DNA of 64,000 bases from contig JAEYAR010000108.1 of NCBI GenBank assembly GCA_023404715.1, forward strand, positions 1 through 64,000, in the 5' to 3' direction. The notes under the pieces are model-generated. The model ran no database searches. It was not told where the DNA came from and saw only the letters and a program-made list of their open reading frames with translations. The DNA is from Bacillota bacterium. GTDB taxonomy: Bacteria > Bacillota > Clostridia > Christensenellales > Aristaeellaceae. Within the stretch, counting starts at the first letter, position 1. Each line of letters opens with the position of its first letter. Positions 8,519 to 16,157 of the stretch are shown piece by piece. The position numbers were made by a program, and so were the translations under genes.

Positions 8519-10918
8519 ATGGATTGGCTAAAACTCAATGAAGAGACAGCGGCGGATCCGGCGCTTCGCGAGATGACGCCGCGTGTACGCATGCTCTTTG
8601 AACGCATTCAAGAGCGAAAATATCGGAAACAAAAACCGTTCGGGGGCAATCTGTGCGTGATCAACGCGTATACGCGAGGGCGCACGACGGCCTATCGGCG
8701 TTCCCTGGCGGTGGAACGCATCCTGCGGGAGATGCCGATCGACATCGAAGAAGGCGATCTGATCGTCGGAAACTGCGTGGAAAACGGCGTGATTACGCGT
8801 TGCGCCCTGCCGCGCTTCCTGCTCAAGGAGGAGGCGGGGAAGGAATCGCTGCGCATCTCGCATAAGGCGCCCAATTACGCGCTGCTGCTCGAAAAGGGTC
8901 TCCTTGAGCTGGCGGACGAGGCGGTCAGGAGCGAGAACGACTGCGAAGATACTCGCTGGCTGGAGCTGGCGGAATCCATGCGCCGGGAGGCGCACGCGGT
9001 CATTGCGCTGGCTGGGCGCTATGCGGATCTGGCGCATGACCGGGCGCAGGCGTATCCGGAGGGCGGCGCAAGGCGCGCGGAGCTGCTTGAGATCGCGCGC
9101 ATCGCGCGCAAGGTGCCCGCGTACGGCGCGCAGACGTTTCACGAGGCGCTGCAGTCCATTTGGTTCGTCAATTTTGCCTTCACGCGCACCGAGGCGCCGC
9201 TGTCGTTGGGTTGCGTCGACCGCATCGTGCAGCCGTACTTCGAGGCGGATTATGCCAGCGGGCGCATCACGCTTGAGCGGGCGCAGGAGCTGATCGACTG
9301 CTTTTGCCTGCGGGCTAATGACCGTGCGCAGATGGATCCCAAGAACTACGTCGCCGATCAGAAGTCGCTTGTGGGAGCGACGGAGCAATCCGCCATGGGA
9401 TACGGCACGGGGTTCGTCTCGCAGGCGGAAAACGACGGCGCGGACGCCATCAACCACTGGGGGCAAAACCTGCTGATCGGCGGCCTCGGCCCGAACCGCC
9501 AAGATATGACCAGCCCGGTCACTTATATGTTTCTCAACGCGCATGAGAAGTTCGACATGAGCGCGCCGGTGCTGACCGTCAGACTGCATGGTGGCGCGCC
9601 GCAGACGCTCGTGCACCGCGTGGCGGAGGTGCTCAAGCGCGGCGGCGGTATGCCTTACATCGACAACGACGACGTCCTCATCCCCGCGTATGAGAAACTG
9701 GGCATCCCGTACGAGGACGCATGCCGTTACGCCAACTCCAACTGCTGGGAGACGCTCATACAGGGCCTTTCCAGCCAGGAGATGATCCGAGGCGTCAACT
9801 TTTTGTACTTCATAGAGCTGGCGCTGAACAATGGCAAGTCCTTTATCTACGCGGACCAGGTCGCCCGCCGCAAGCCGTTGGATCCCGAGGACGGCGCCAC
9901 CTGGCCCGGCTACGTTTGCGTAGGGAACGACGTGGTCGACGGGGTGGATACCGGTGACGCGGACGAGCTGGACACCTTCGAAGCGTTTATGCGCGCCTGG
10001 AAGACGCAGATGGACTACATGCTCAAGACCTCTATGGCGCATGTCGCGCAGGCCGTCTGCACGGACGGCGCGATGGGCCCAGGGACCGGTATGGCGCTCG
10101 TCTCGCTGCTGGAGCTGGACTGCGTGAAAAACCGGCGCGATCTGACGCGCCTGGGCGCACGTTATACGCTGTGGCATCTCATGGCCGAAGCCGTATCCAA
10201 CGCCGCAGACGCGGCGGCGGCGATCAAGCGCCTCGTCTACGAGGAGAGACGCTATACGTTGGGCGAGCTGCGCGATATGCTCAAGTGCAACTGGCGCGCG
10301 TCCGGGGGAAACCGGCTGTGCAGCGAATTGCAGTATGCGGCGGATAAATTCGGAAACGACCTAGACGCTGTGGATGAAATCGCGGCGGAGATGGTTGAGG
10401 CTTTCGTGCAGCACAGCGCATACCATGCCGCGTCCTATGCGCCGCAGATCCTTTTTTCGCCGTGCATCGGAACCTTCTCTTGGATCATCTCGATCGGCAG
10501 ACGTCTGGGCGCATCCGCCGACGGGCGCAGAGAACAGGAAGCTATTGCGGCGAACATGTCCCCCGTGCCGGGAAGCGACGTATCGGGTCCCACGGCGGCG
10601 CTCAACTCGTACCTCAAGCTCAATACCGCGGCCATGGCCGCCGGCGCGCCGCTGGACCTGCGCATCAACAGCAACGGTCTGGAGGACGAGGAAGGGACGC
10701 GGCGGATCGCCGGGCTGATCCGGACATTTCTCGTGCGCGGAGGCAACATGTTGACGCTGACGGTCACGAATATAGAGGAGTTGCGAAGAGCGATGGAGGA
10801 TCCCTTGGCATACAAGGGGCTCCGCGTCCGCATGGGCGGATGGTCTGCTTATTTTACTTTGCTAAGCCGGGAAGCGCAGGAGATTCATCTGCGGCGCGTC
10901 GAGCACGGGCTCGTTTGA
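8519..10918 (+). CDS. glycyl radical enzyme of unassigned specificity (PFL-like superfamily)
   Basis: A 799-residue enzyme of normal family length. The C-terminal glycine loop reads RMGGWSAYFTLLS, with the radical probably on Gly774. The active-site cysteine loop is SNCWETLIQG with Cys409 and Glu411. The C-x-E pattern is shared with the dehydratase/lyase branch (usually GCVE), whereas pyruvate formate-lyase has CC, so a radical elimination is more likely than a thioclastic reaction. The Asn-Cys-Trp sequence is not one I can match to a characterised type. Neighbours are its activase and a hydroxyacid dehydrogenase, plus an importer and a two-component system. Substrate unknown; a hydroxyacid or polyol is a guess. 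Confidence 0.9.
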   Translation: MDWLKLNEETAADPALREMTPRVRMLFERIQERKYRKQKPFGGNLCVINAYTRGRTTAYRRSLAVERILREMPIDIEEGDLIVGNCVENGVITRCALPRFLLKEEAGKESLRISHKAPNYALLLEKGLLELADEAVRSENDCEDTRWLELAESMRREAHAVIALAGRYADLAHDRAQAYPEGGARRAELLEIARIARKVPAYGAQTFHEALQSIWFVNFAFTRTEAPLSLGCVDRIVQPYFEADYASGRITLERAQELIDCFCLRANDRAQMDPKNYVADQKSLVGATEQSAMGYGTGFVSQAENDGADAINHWGQNLLIGGLGPNRQDMTSPVTYMFLNAHEKFDMSAPVLTVRLHGGAPQTLVHRVAEVLKRGGGMPYIDNDDVLIPAYEKLGIPYEDACRYANSNCWETLIQGLSSQEMIRGVNFLYFIELALNNGKSFIYADQVARRKPLDPEDGATWPGYVCVGNDVVDGVDTGDADELDTFEAFMRAWKTQMDYMLKTSMAHVAQAVCTDGAMGPGTGMALVSLLELDCVKNRRDLTRLGARYTLWHLMAEAVSNAADAAAAIKRLVYEERRYTLGELRDMLKCNWRASGGNRLCSELQYAADKFGNDLDAVDEIAAEMVEAFVQHSAYHAASYAPQILFSPCIGTFSWIISIGRRLGASADGRREQEAIAANMSPVPGSDVSGPTAALNSYLKLNTAAMAAGAPLDLRINSNGLEDEEGTRRIAGLIRTFLVRGGNMLTLTVTNIEELRRAMEDPLAYKGLRVRMGGWSAYFTLLSREAQEIHLRRVEHGLV

Positions 10919-10930
10919 GGAGGTATGAAT

Positions 10931-11818
10931 ATGGAAAAGGTCGGTTTTATCGGCTTGGGGATCATGGGCAGGCCGATGGCCCTGAATTTGTTGCGCGCAG
11001 GCTATGCGGTGTATTGTTACGACGTACGCGAAGAGGCTGTAGCCGCTTTGAGCGCCCAGGGCGCCGTGGGCTGCGCCTCCATCGCAGAGGTGGCGCGCTA
11101 CTGCTCCCTCATCATCACCATGCTGCCCAACTCGCCGCAGGTCAAAGACGCCGTCCTCGGCAAGGACGGCGTCGCGCAAAGCGCGGCCCCGGGTACGCTG
11201 CTGGTGGACATGAGCTCCATCGCGCCGGCGGCCGCGCGGGATATCGCAAAGGAGCTGGAAAAGCGAGGTATTCGCATGATGGACGCGCCGGTCTCGGGCG
11301 GCGAACCCAAGGCCATGGACGGTACGCTCGCCATCATGGCGGGCGGCGCGCAGGAGGACTTTGCGCGGGCCAAGCCGGTTTTCGGCGTCCTGGGCGCGTC
11401 GGCGGTGCGCATCGGCGAAGTGGGCTGCGGCAACGTGTGCAAGCTCGCAAACCAGACGATCGTCGCTTCGAACATCGCGGCGCTCGCGGAAGGGCTCATG
11501 CTCGCGCAAAAGGCTGGGGCCGATCCCCAGATCGTGTTCGAGGCCATCCGCGGCGGCCTGGCGGGCTCTATGGTCATGGACGCAAAGGCGCCGATGATGC
11601 TCTCGGGCAATTTTCAGCCGGGATTTAGGATCGATCTTCACATCAAGGATCTGACTAACGCTCTGGATACCGGTTATAGGGTGGGCGCCCCCCTACCGCT
11701 CAGCGCGATGGTCATGCAGATGCTGCAAAACCTCTGTGCGGACGGAGGCGGAAGGCTGGATCATAGCGCGCTGGCGAAGTATTACGAAAAATTAGCGGGC
11801 GAGAACCTGGGCAGATAA
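10931..11818 (+). CDS. beta-hydroxyacid dehydrogenase (tartronate semialdehyde reductase / 3-hydroxyisobutyrate dehydrogenase family)
   Basis: A 295-residue NAD(P)-dependent enzyme. The N-terminus has the Rossmann motif GFIGLGIMGRPMA, then the substrate-binding DAPVSGGEPKA and the catalytic lysine region GNVCKLANQTI typical of the family (GarR, GlxR, MmsB). Family members interconvert a 3-hydroxyacid and the matching semialdehyde. Placed directly after the glycyl radical enzyme, it may reduce or oxidise that enzyme's product. The ATG at 10931 is chosen because GAGGAGGT ends 6 bp upstream; the ATG at 10925 touches the RBS. Confidence 0.9.
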   Translation: MEKVGFIGLGIMGRPMALNLLRAGYAVYCYDVREEAVAALSAQGAVGCASIAEVARYCSLIITMLPNSPQVKDAVLGKDGVAQSAAPGTLLVDMSSIAPAAARDIAKELEKRGIRMMDAPVSGGEPKAMDGTLAIMAGGAQEDFARAKPVFGVLGASAVRIGEVGCGNVCKLANQTIVASNIAALAEGLMLAQKAGADPQIVFEAIRGGLAGSMVMDAKAPMMLSGNFQPGFRIDLHIKDLTNALDTGYRVGAPLPLSAMVMQMLQNLCADGGGRLDHSALAKYYEKLAGENLGR

Positions 11819-11829
11819 CCTTTGCCCGG

Positions 11830-12432
11830 TCAGTTCTTCCCCACCGCGAGGAAGCGCCACCAGTAGCCCTCCATGCGGCGCAGCAGCGCATCTGAATCGA
11901 TAAATCTGGGAAGACCGTCGGCCGGGTCGACGATGGCGAAGATGGTCTGCTCGTCGGTCCTGGCGTAGGCGGTGACGAGGTAGCAGTGGCCCAGTCCGTT
12001 TTCCTGAACGAGTACGAGCAGGGCGCGGCCCGCGTCCAGGGCTCCGGTCATCGATTCCGGCGAAATCTCCGGCGTATCGACCGTGAGACCGGCGGCGAGC
12101 AGAATTTCATGCACATGTTCCGGCCGCCAAGGCGCGCCGTCCAGCGGCAAAAGCCCGCGTAGCACGCGCGCGTCCGGCGGGGAAGCGGTTTCATCCGCGC
12201 TTGCCGACCAGCGCAGCAGCATCGCGGCCGCAGCGGGCATGCAGTTGACCTCCTCGAAGGGGCCGGAGCCGCGCTGGCTGACGAGATGGGCGGGCGCAAA
12301 CCCGACGTCCGCCCCTTCGATGGACGAAGCGGCCCGCGCGAGGCGCACGAAAGCGTCCCGCGCGAGCGTCTTTTGTATCGTCTGGGGCGCCGGGGCGAGC
12401 AACAGCGCCGCGAGCAGCAAGGAGAGGATCAT
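11830..12432 (-). CDS. secreted C39-like cysteine peptidase family protein
   Basis: A 200-residue protein with a hydrophobic N-terminal segment (LSLLLAALLLAPAP) that should act as signal peptide or anchor. The rest resembles the peptidase C39-like fold: a cysteine in EEVNCMPAAAAMLL near residue 63, a histidine in GLGHCYLVTAY near residue 147, and an aspartate in AIVDPADG near residue 168, in the order expected for a Cys-His-Asp triad. Its start codon overlaps the uvrC stop codon (ATGA), so translation is probably coupled, though no functional link to repair is known. The family call rests on the three motifs only. Confidence 0.6.
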   Translation of the reverse strand: MILSLLLAALLLAPAPQTIQKTLARDAFVRLARAASSIEGADVGFAPAHLVSQRGSGPFEEVNCMPAAAAMLLRWSASADETASPPDARVLRGLLPLDGAPWRPEHVHEILLAAGLTVDTPEISPESMTGALDAGRALLVLVQENGLGHCYLVTAYARTDEQTIFAIVDPADGLPRFIDSDALLRRMEGYWWRFLAVGKN

Positions 12433-14294
12433 GCCTTCGGCTCCTTCGCGTCGAAGAATGCGCGCACGGCCTCGGCGGCGGGGCGGCTCATGCCGGGCAC
12501 GGCGGCGAGCTCTTCGACGGTGGCGCTTCGTATCGCGTCGATCGTCCGCAGGTGCGAGAGCAGCGCGCGCCTGCGGGATGGACCGATGCAGGGGATGTCC
12601 TCGAGCTGGGAGTGCACGCTCGCCTTTCCGCGCAGGTTTCGATGGTGCGTGATGCCGAAACGGTGCGCCTCGTCGCGCACGCGCTGGATGAGGTGCAGCG
12701 CGGGGCTGTGTCGGTCGAGCAGGATGGATTCCTTCTGATCGGGCAAAAAAATCTCTTCCAAGCGCTTGGCCAGGCCGAACATCGGCACATTGAAGCCCGT
12801 TTGCAGCATCGCGCGGCGCGCAAAGTCGAGCTGCTCCGGGCCGCCGTCGATCAGGATCAGGTCCGGTAAATCCGTAAACTTACCCTCGGAAGGATCGCGG
12901 CCCGCCTCGCTTAGCTCGTCAAGTTCCTTTTTGGCGTGCGTGAAGCGCCGGGTGATGACCTCGTTCATAGAGGCGAAGTCGTTCGCGCCTACGACCGTCT
13001 TGATGCGAAAATGCCTGTATTCCTTCTTGGCCGCGACGCCGTCGATGAAGACGACCATCGAGGCGACGGAGAGCACGCCCTGGGTGTTGGAGATGTCGTA
13101 GCCCTCGATACGGCGGGGATAGGTCTCGAGCCCGAGCGCCTCGCCCAGGGATTTCGCCGCGCCCACGGTGCGCGTCTGCTGGCTCTCCAGGCGGGCATTG
13201 CGCTTTTCCAGCGCGTCTTTGGCGTTCTTTTTGGCCATCTCCACGAGCTTGTGCTTCGTGCCGCGCTGGGGCATGCGCAGCGTGACCTTCGCGCCGCGCC
13301 CGCGCGTGAGGTAGCTTTCCAGCTCCTCCGCCCCGTCGGAGAGGGATTCCACGATGAGCTCGCTGGGGATCATCTGCGCGTCCTCGTAAAACTGAGGGAT
13401 GAAGCTTTCGAGCACGTCCGCGGCGGGCAAGTCGCCCGCGCGCTCGAGCGCGAAGTGCTCGCCCCCGATCATGTGCCCGCCGCGCACGAAGAGCACCTGC
13501 ACCATCGCGTCCAGCCCGTCCTGATAAACGGCGAGGATGTCCTGATCGCCCCCGCGCACGTTGATCGCCTTTTGCCGCTCCATCAGGTTTTCGACCGCGC
13601 GGATGCGGTCGCGGTAGACGGAGGCCTGTTCAAAGCGCATGGCGGCCGCGGCCTCCTGCATGCGCGCCTTCAGGTCGCGCAGGATCGGCTCGCTCTTGCC
13701 GGAGAGAAACTCGATCACCTTATCCACGTATACGTGGTATTCATCCCGCGTGACGAGTCCGGCGCAGGGGGCCATGCATTGGCCGACCTGGTGGTGCAGA
13801 CAAGGGCGCTGGAGTTTGTGGGGGTTCATCGTACGCGTGCAGGTGCGCAGGGGGAAGACCTGACGCAGCACGTCTAGCACCTCGCGCACGCTGCCGCCGC
13901 CCATGTAAGGGCCGAAGTAGCGCGCGCCGTCCTTTTCCACGCGGCGCACCATCTCCACGCGGGGGAAATCCTCGCCCGCGTCCACCCGCAGGTAGGGGTA
14001 GTGCTTATCGTCCTTGAGCAGGATGTTATAATACGGCTTGTGCAGCTTGATGAGGTTACACTCCAGAATCAGCGATTCCAGGTTGGAGTCGACCAGGATG
14101 ATGTCGAAGTCGTCGATTTTTTCGACCATTGCGGCGACCTTGGGCGCGTGCTCTCTCGTTTGAAAATAGGAGCGCACGCGATTTTTCAAGTTTTTGGCCT
14201 TGCCGACGTAGATGATTTGGCCCTGCGATTTCATCATGTAGCAGCCGGGGCTGTCAGGCAATTTCTGTATTTTGAGGCGGAGCAGATCGTTCAT
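12429..14294 (-). CDS. uvrC: UvrABC excinuclease subunit C
   Basis: A 621-residue UvrC, the nuclease that makes both incisions around DNA lesions bound by UvrAB. The N-terminal GIY-YIG domain is present with Cys in place of Ile (GCY at 17-19, YVG at 29-31). A central UVR domain (EQASVYRDRIRAVENLM) binds UvrB. The C-terminal RNase H-like nuclease domain shows EGYDISNTQG and LILIDGGPEQL, followed by two helix-hairpin-helix motifs. The start at 14294 is chosen because AAAGGATCACC precedes it; the frame runs 23 codons further upstream without an RBS. A structured leader with a terminator lies just ahead. Confidence 0.97.
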   Translation of the reverse strand: MNDLLRLKIQKLPDSPGCYMMKSQGQIIYVGKAKNLKNRVRSYFQTREHAPKVAAMVEKIDDFDIILVDSNLESLILECNLIKLHKPYYNILLKDDKHYPYLRVDAGEDFPRVEMVRRVEKDGARYFGPYMGGGSVREVLDVLRQVFPLRTCTRTMNPHKLQRPCLHHQVGQCMAPCAGLVTRDEYHVYVDKVIEFLSGKSEPILRDLKARMQEAAAAMRFEQASVYRDRIRAVENLMERQKAINVRGGDQDILAVYQDGLDAMVQVLFVRGGHMIGGEHFALERAGDLPAADVLESFIPQFYEDAQMIPSELIVESLSDGAEELESYLTRGRGAKVTLRMPQRGTKHKLVEMAKKNAKDALEKRNARLESQQTRTVGAAKSLGEALGLETYPRRIEGYDISNTQGVLSVASMVVFIDGVAAKKEYRHFRIKTVVGANDFASMNEVITRRFTHAKKELDELSEAGRDPSEGKFTDLPDLILIDGGPEQLDFARRAMLQTGFNVPMFGLAKRLEEIFLPDQKESILLDRHSPALHLIQRVRDEAHRFGITHHRNLRGKASVHSQLEDIPCIGPSRRRALLSHLRTIDAIRSATVEELAAVPGMSRPAAEAVRAFFDAKEPKA

Positions 14295-14350
14295 ACTGGT
14301 GATCCTTTCGTGCGGGAATGGATGAGCGCGGCTTTCCCTTATAAAACGGT

Positions 14351-14383
14351 AAAAAGAAGCCAAGGATTGCTATCCTTGGCTTC
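14351..14383 (-). terminator. intrinsic terminator or attenuator upstream of uvrC
   Basis: Read on the minus strand, a 12-bp perfect stem (GAAGCCAAGGAT and complement) with a 4-nt loop is followed by five Ts. It lies 57 bp before the uvrC start codon, so it either ends a small RNA or acts as an attenuator. The segment GGCTATCC (14403-14410) is complementary to GGATAGC (14369-14375) inside the terminator, which could give an alternative antiterminator pairing. Confidence 0.75.
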
Positions 14384-14605
14384 CTTTCGTTATGCAATTG
14401 TTGGATAGCCGGGATGGAGAACCTCGCATTTTCGAATGGGTACCTGTTTAACCAGAGGTATTGATCCGAAGACTGTCGTTTATCGGTCGGTCGATGTTGC
14501 CTTTTACATCCGAACAGTTTCCATCGATTTAACGGGATAAAGGTCGATCCATACAGTTACAAACCGTCATCTATCTCAATTTAAACCTTTGATTCGCTAT
14601 GCGAA
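14384..14605 (-). ncRNA. candidate structured RNA (leader of uvrC or independent small RNA)
   Basis: This roughly 220-nt stretch has no credible ORF and is clearly more AT-rich than its surroundings. On the minus strand it contains successive short hairpins: GGTTCGC-ATA-GCGAATC near 14605-14589, GATGT...ACATC near 14510-14490, TACCT...AGGTA near 14462-14441, and CATT-CGAA-AATG near 14438-14427, followed by the terminator at 14383-14351. The density of stems with small stable loops points to a folded RNA. It has no T-box AGGGTGG, no tmRNA tag ORF and no SRP core. A known clostridial RNA such as 6S or the raiA motif cannot be ruled out. Boundaries are approximate. Confidence 0.5.
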
Positions 14606-14609
14606 CCCT

Positions 14610-14639
14610 ACCTTAGATGTCACCGGTCGTTTGAGTCAA
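14610..14639 (-). promoter_or_regulatory. possible promoter of the structured RNA
   Basis: On the minus strand TTGACT (14639-14634) is followed after 18 bp by TAAGGT (14615-14610). The -35 is close to consensus and the -10 is moderate. Transcription would begin near the first hairpin of the structured RNA. Confidence 0.35.
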
Positions 14640-14688
14640 GAAGCATCCTTTGAAGATAAACACCCATTTTGCAGAAAATGCGTTTGGA

Positions 14689-15051
14689 TTAGGCTTCCGG
14701 TTCCTCGTCCTCGACATCGTCGTCTTCCGTGAAACGCGTTTGAACGACCTCAATGAGTTGATCGAGCAGAGCTTCGTCCGGAGGAATGAACTCTTCCATT
14801 TCCTCTCCGTCTTCGCCCGTGGTGCTGACAACCTTCATTATATAGACCGTGTGCTCGTGCTCGCAATCGCATTCACACGCGTCGTCATCACATTCGCAAT
14901 CGCACGCTTCCTCGTCGGCGTCGCAGAGAACTGCATACTCTTCACCGTTGTAGAAGAAGTAATCCATGACTTCCAGAAGCAGCTTATTGCCATCCTCATC
15001 GGAGAATTCGACGATGTCGCGCTCCTCTTCTTGGAGATCATCCTGGTTCAT
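14689..15051 (-). CDS. DUF1292 family protein with a Cys/Asp-rich insertion
   Basis: A 120-residue acidic cytoplasmic protein. The N-terminal half matches the DUF1292 (YrzB-like) pattern: DIVEFSDEDGNKLLLEVM followed by YNGEEYAVL. Relatives then continue to a short C-terminal strand, but here a segment of about 25 residues intervenes, made almost only of Cys, Asp, Glu and His (CDADEEACDCECDDDACE, then CDCEHEH), before the expected YIMKVV. It looks like a metal-binding loop. Function of the family is unknown. The start at 15051 is supported by AAAAGGAGG 9 bp upstream, and a strong promoter lies at 15125-15153. The longer in-frame start is not preceded by an RBS. Confidence 0.85.
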   Translation of the reverse strand: MNQDDLQEEERDIVEFSDEDGNKLLLEVMDYFFYNGEEYAVLCDADEEACDCECDDDACECDCEHEHTVYIMKVVSTTGEDGEEMEEFIPPDEALLDQLIEVVQTRFTEDDDVEDEEPEA

Positions 15052-15124
15052 TGGAATCGCCTCCTTTTCTGGCGTCAGCGACAGGCCGGACACTTTGGTT
15101 TGGCCTCCCTCTTGTTCCGTCTTT

Positions 15125-15153
15125 ATTATAACCGATCTGCTGGAAAAATGCAA
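15125..15153 (-). promoter_or_regulatory. sigma-A promoter of the DUF1292 gene
   Basis: On the minus strand TTGCAT and TATAAT are separated by exactly 17 bp, about 75 bp upstream of the DUF1292 start codon. It is one of the best promoter matches in the window. Confidence 0.8.
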
Positions 15154-15170
15154 GGGGATTGAAAAAACCT

Positions 15171-15198
15171 TTGCAAATTTCGCACGATGTTGTACAAT
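15171..15198 (+). promoter_or_regulatory. possible rightward promoter antisense to the DUF896 gene
   Basis: TTGCAA and TACAAT are separated by 16 bp on the plus strand. A transcript from here would run antisense through the DUF896 gene and reach the acetyltransferase gene at 15513 with a leader of about 300 nt. No experimental support can be seen from sequence. Confidence 0.4.
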
Positions 15199-15213
15199 GG
15201 AAACCGTGTGAAC

Positions 15214-15417
15214 TTACTGTTTTTTCTTGAGCGGGGCATACGTGCCGTCCGCCTGCTCGACGCGCACGGCTTTCAGCGTTTCCTCCATGTTCTGGCGAAA
15301 CTCAGCCAGGTATTGCGCGCGCAGCGCCTGCTGCTCGGCGAGCTCGGCCTCCGTCAGCCCGACGGTGCGCTTTTTGCGCGCGAGCTCGTTGATGCGCTGC
15401 ACTTTTTCATGTTCCAT
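15214..15417 (-). CDS. DUF896 family small protein (YnzC-like)
   Basis: A 67-residue protein starting MEHEKVQRINELARKK and continuing GLTEAELAEQQALRAQYLAEF, a clear match to the DUF896 family, small helical proteins widespread in Firmicutes with no settled function (the B. subtilis member YnzC belongs to the SOS-linked yneA operon). The length is normal. The start at 15417 follows GGAGGGGG. It lies upstream of the DUF1292 gene on the same strand but that gene has its own promoter. Confidence 0.88.
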   Translation of the reverse strand: MEHEKVQRINELARKKRTVGLTEAELAEQQALRAQYLAEFRQNMEETLKAVRVEQADGTYAPLKKKQ

Positions 15418-15512
15418 AGGGTCCCCCTCCAATTCGAGGCATTCTAGCTCATACAAAACCATTTCGACGCGCGGCTGTGATTTCCTGCCGCGAAGGGAAA
15501 GGACGGACGACG

Positions 15513-16046
15513 ATGATTCGAGGAAAGTTTTTACGCCCGGGCAGCGATATTTCGCAGGCGCTACGCGTTAGAGACGCGGTCTTTGTGCGCGAGCAGGGGT
15601 ATAGCGCGGCGCTGGAGCACGACGAGATCGACGCCATCAGCTGGCACGCGCTGGTGTACGACGCGGTGGACGCGGCGGGCGAGCCGGTGGGGGACGCCGC
15701 AGGCACGGGGCGTATCTGGTGGCAGGACGGCGAGTTCCACCTGGGGCGCATCGCCGTGCTCAAGGAGAAGCGCGGGCTGGGGCTGGGCGACCTGGTCATG
15801 CGGATGCTGCTGTTCAAGGCCAAGGAGCACGCGGCGCGCAGCGTGGTCCTTTCCGCCCAGCTCTATGCGGCGCCCTTTTACGCGCGATACGGTTTTAAGC
15901 CCTATGGCGAGCTGATAGACGACGAGGGCGTTTCGCACCAGCGTATGCGCGTGCTGGGCGATGGCATCAACCTGGAGGGCACATGCTGCAAGCCCCGCGC
16001 GGGCGCATGCCAAAGCTGCGGCGGCTGCGCGGCGGGGGGCAAATAG
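15513..16046 (+). CDS. GNAT family N-acetyltransferase with a Cys-rich tail
   Basis: A 177-residue acetyltransferase of the ElaA/YjcF-like type. The acetyl-CoA loop is visible as LKEKRGLGLGDLVMRMLL, and the fold ends with AAPFYARYGFKPYGE. The substrate is unknown. After the domain the protein adds a tail with six cysteines in about 20 residues (CCKP, then ACQSCGGCAAGGK), not part of the GNAT fold and suggestive of metal binding or redox. The ATG at 15513 has GGAAAGGACGG upstream; the earlier in-frame ATG at 15477 lacks an RBS. Confidence 0.85.
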   Translation: MIRGKFLRPGSDISQALRVRDAVFVREQGYSAALEHDEIDAISWHALVYDAVDAAGEPVGDAAGTGRIWWQDGEFHLGRIAVLKEKRGLGLGDLVMRMLLFKAKEHAARSVVLSAQLYAAPFYARYGFKPYGELIDDEGVSHQRMRVLGDGINLEGTCCKPRAGACQSCGGCAAGGK

Positions 16047-16056
16047 GGATCGCCCG

Positions 16057-16086
16057 GATTCGGAGAAAAATCTTCGAATCTTTTTT
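16057..16086 (+). terminator. intrinsic terminator after the acetyltransferase gene
   Basis: GATTCGGAGA-AAAA-TCTTCGAATC forms a 10-bp stem with one G-T pair and is followed by six Ts. Confidence 0.85.
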
Positions 16087-16157
16087 ATATCCCGTGAACC
16101 GCGCCGGGGGCGCCGCCCGTCTAACGTGCAAAAGCGAGCGGAAGGAAGGATCTACCG

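Noticed and set aside
14384..14605. T-box, tmRNA, SRP RNA or RNase P RNA
   Set aside because: No AGGGTGG T-box signature, no tag-peptide ORF, no GGAAG-type SRP core and no RNase P conserved core could be seen. 6S and raiA-type RNAs remain open.
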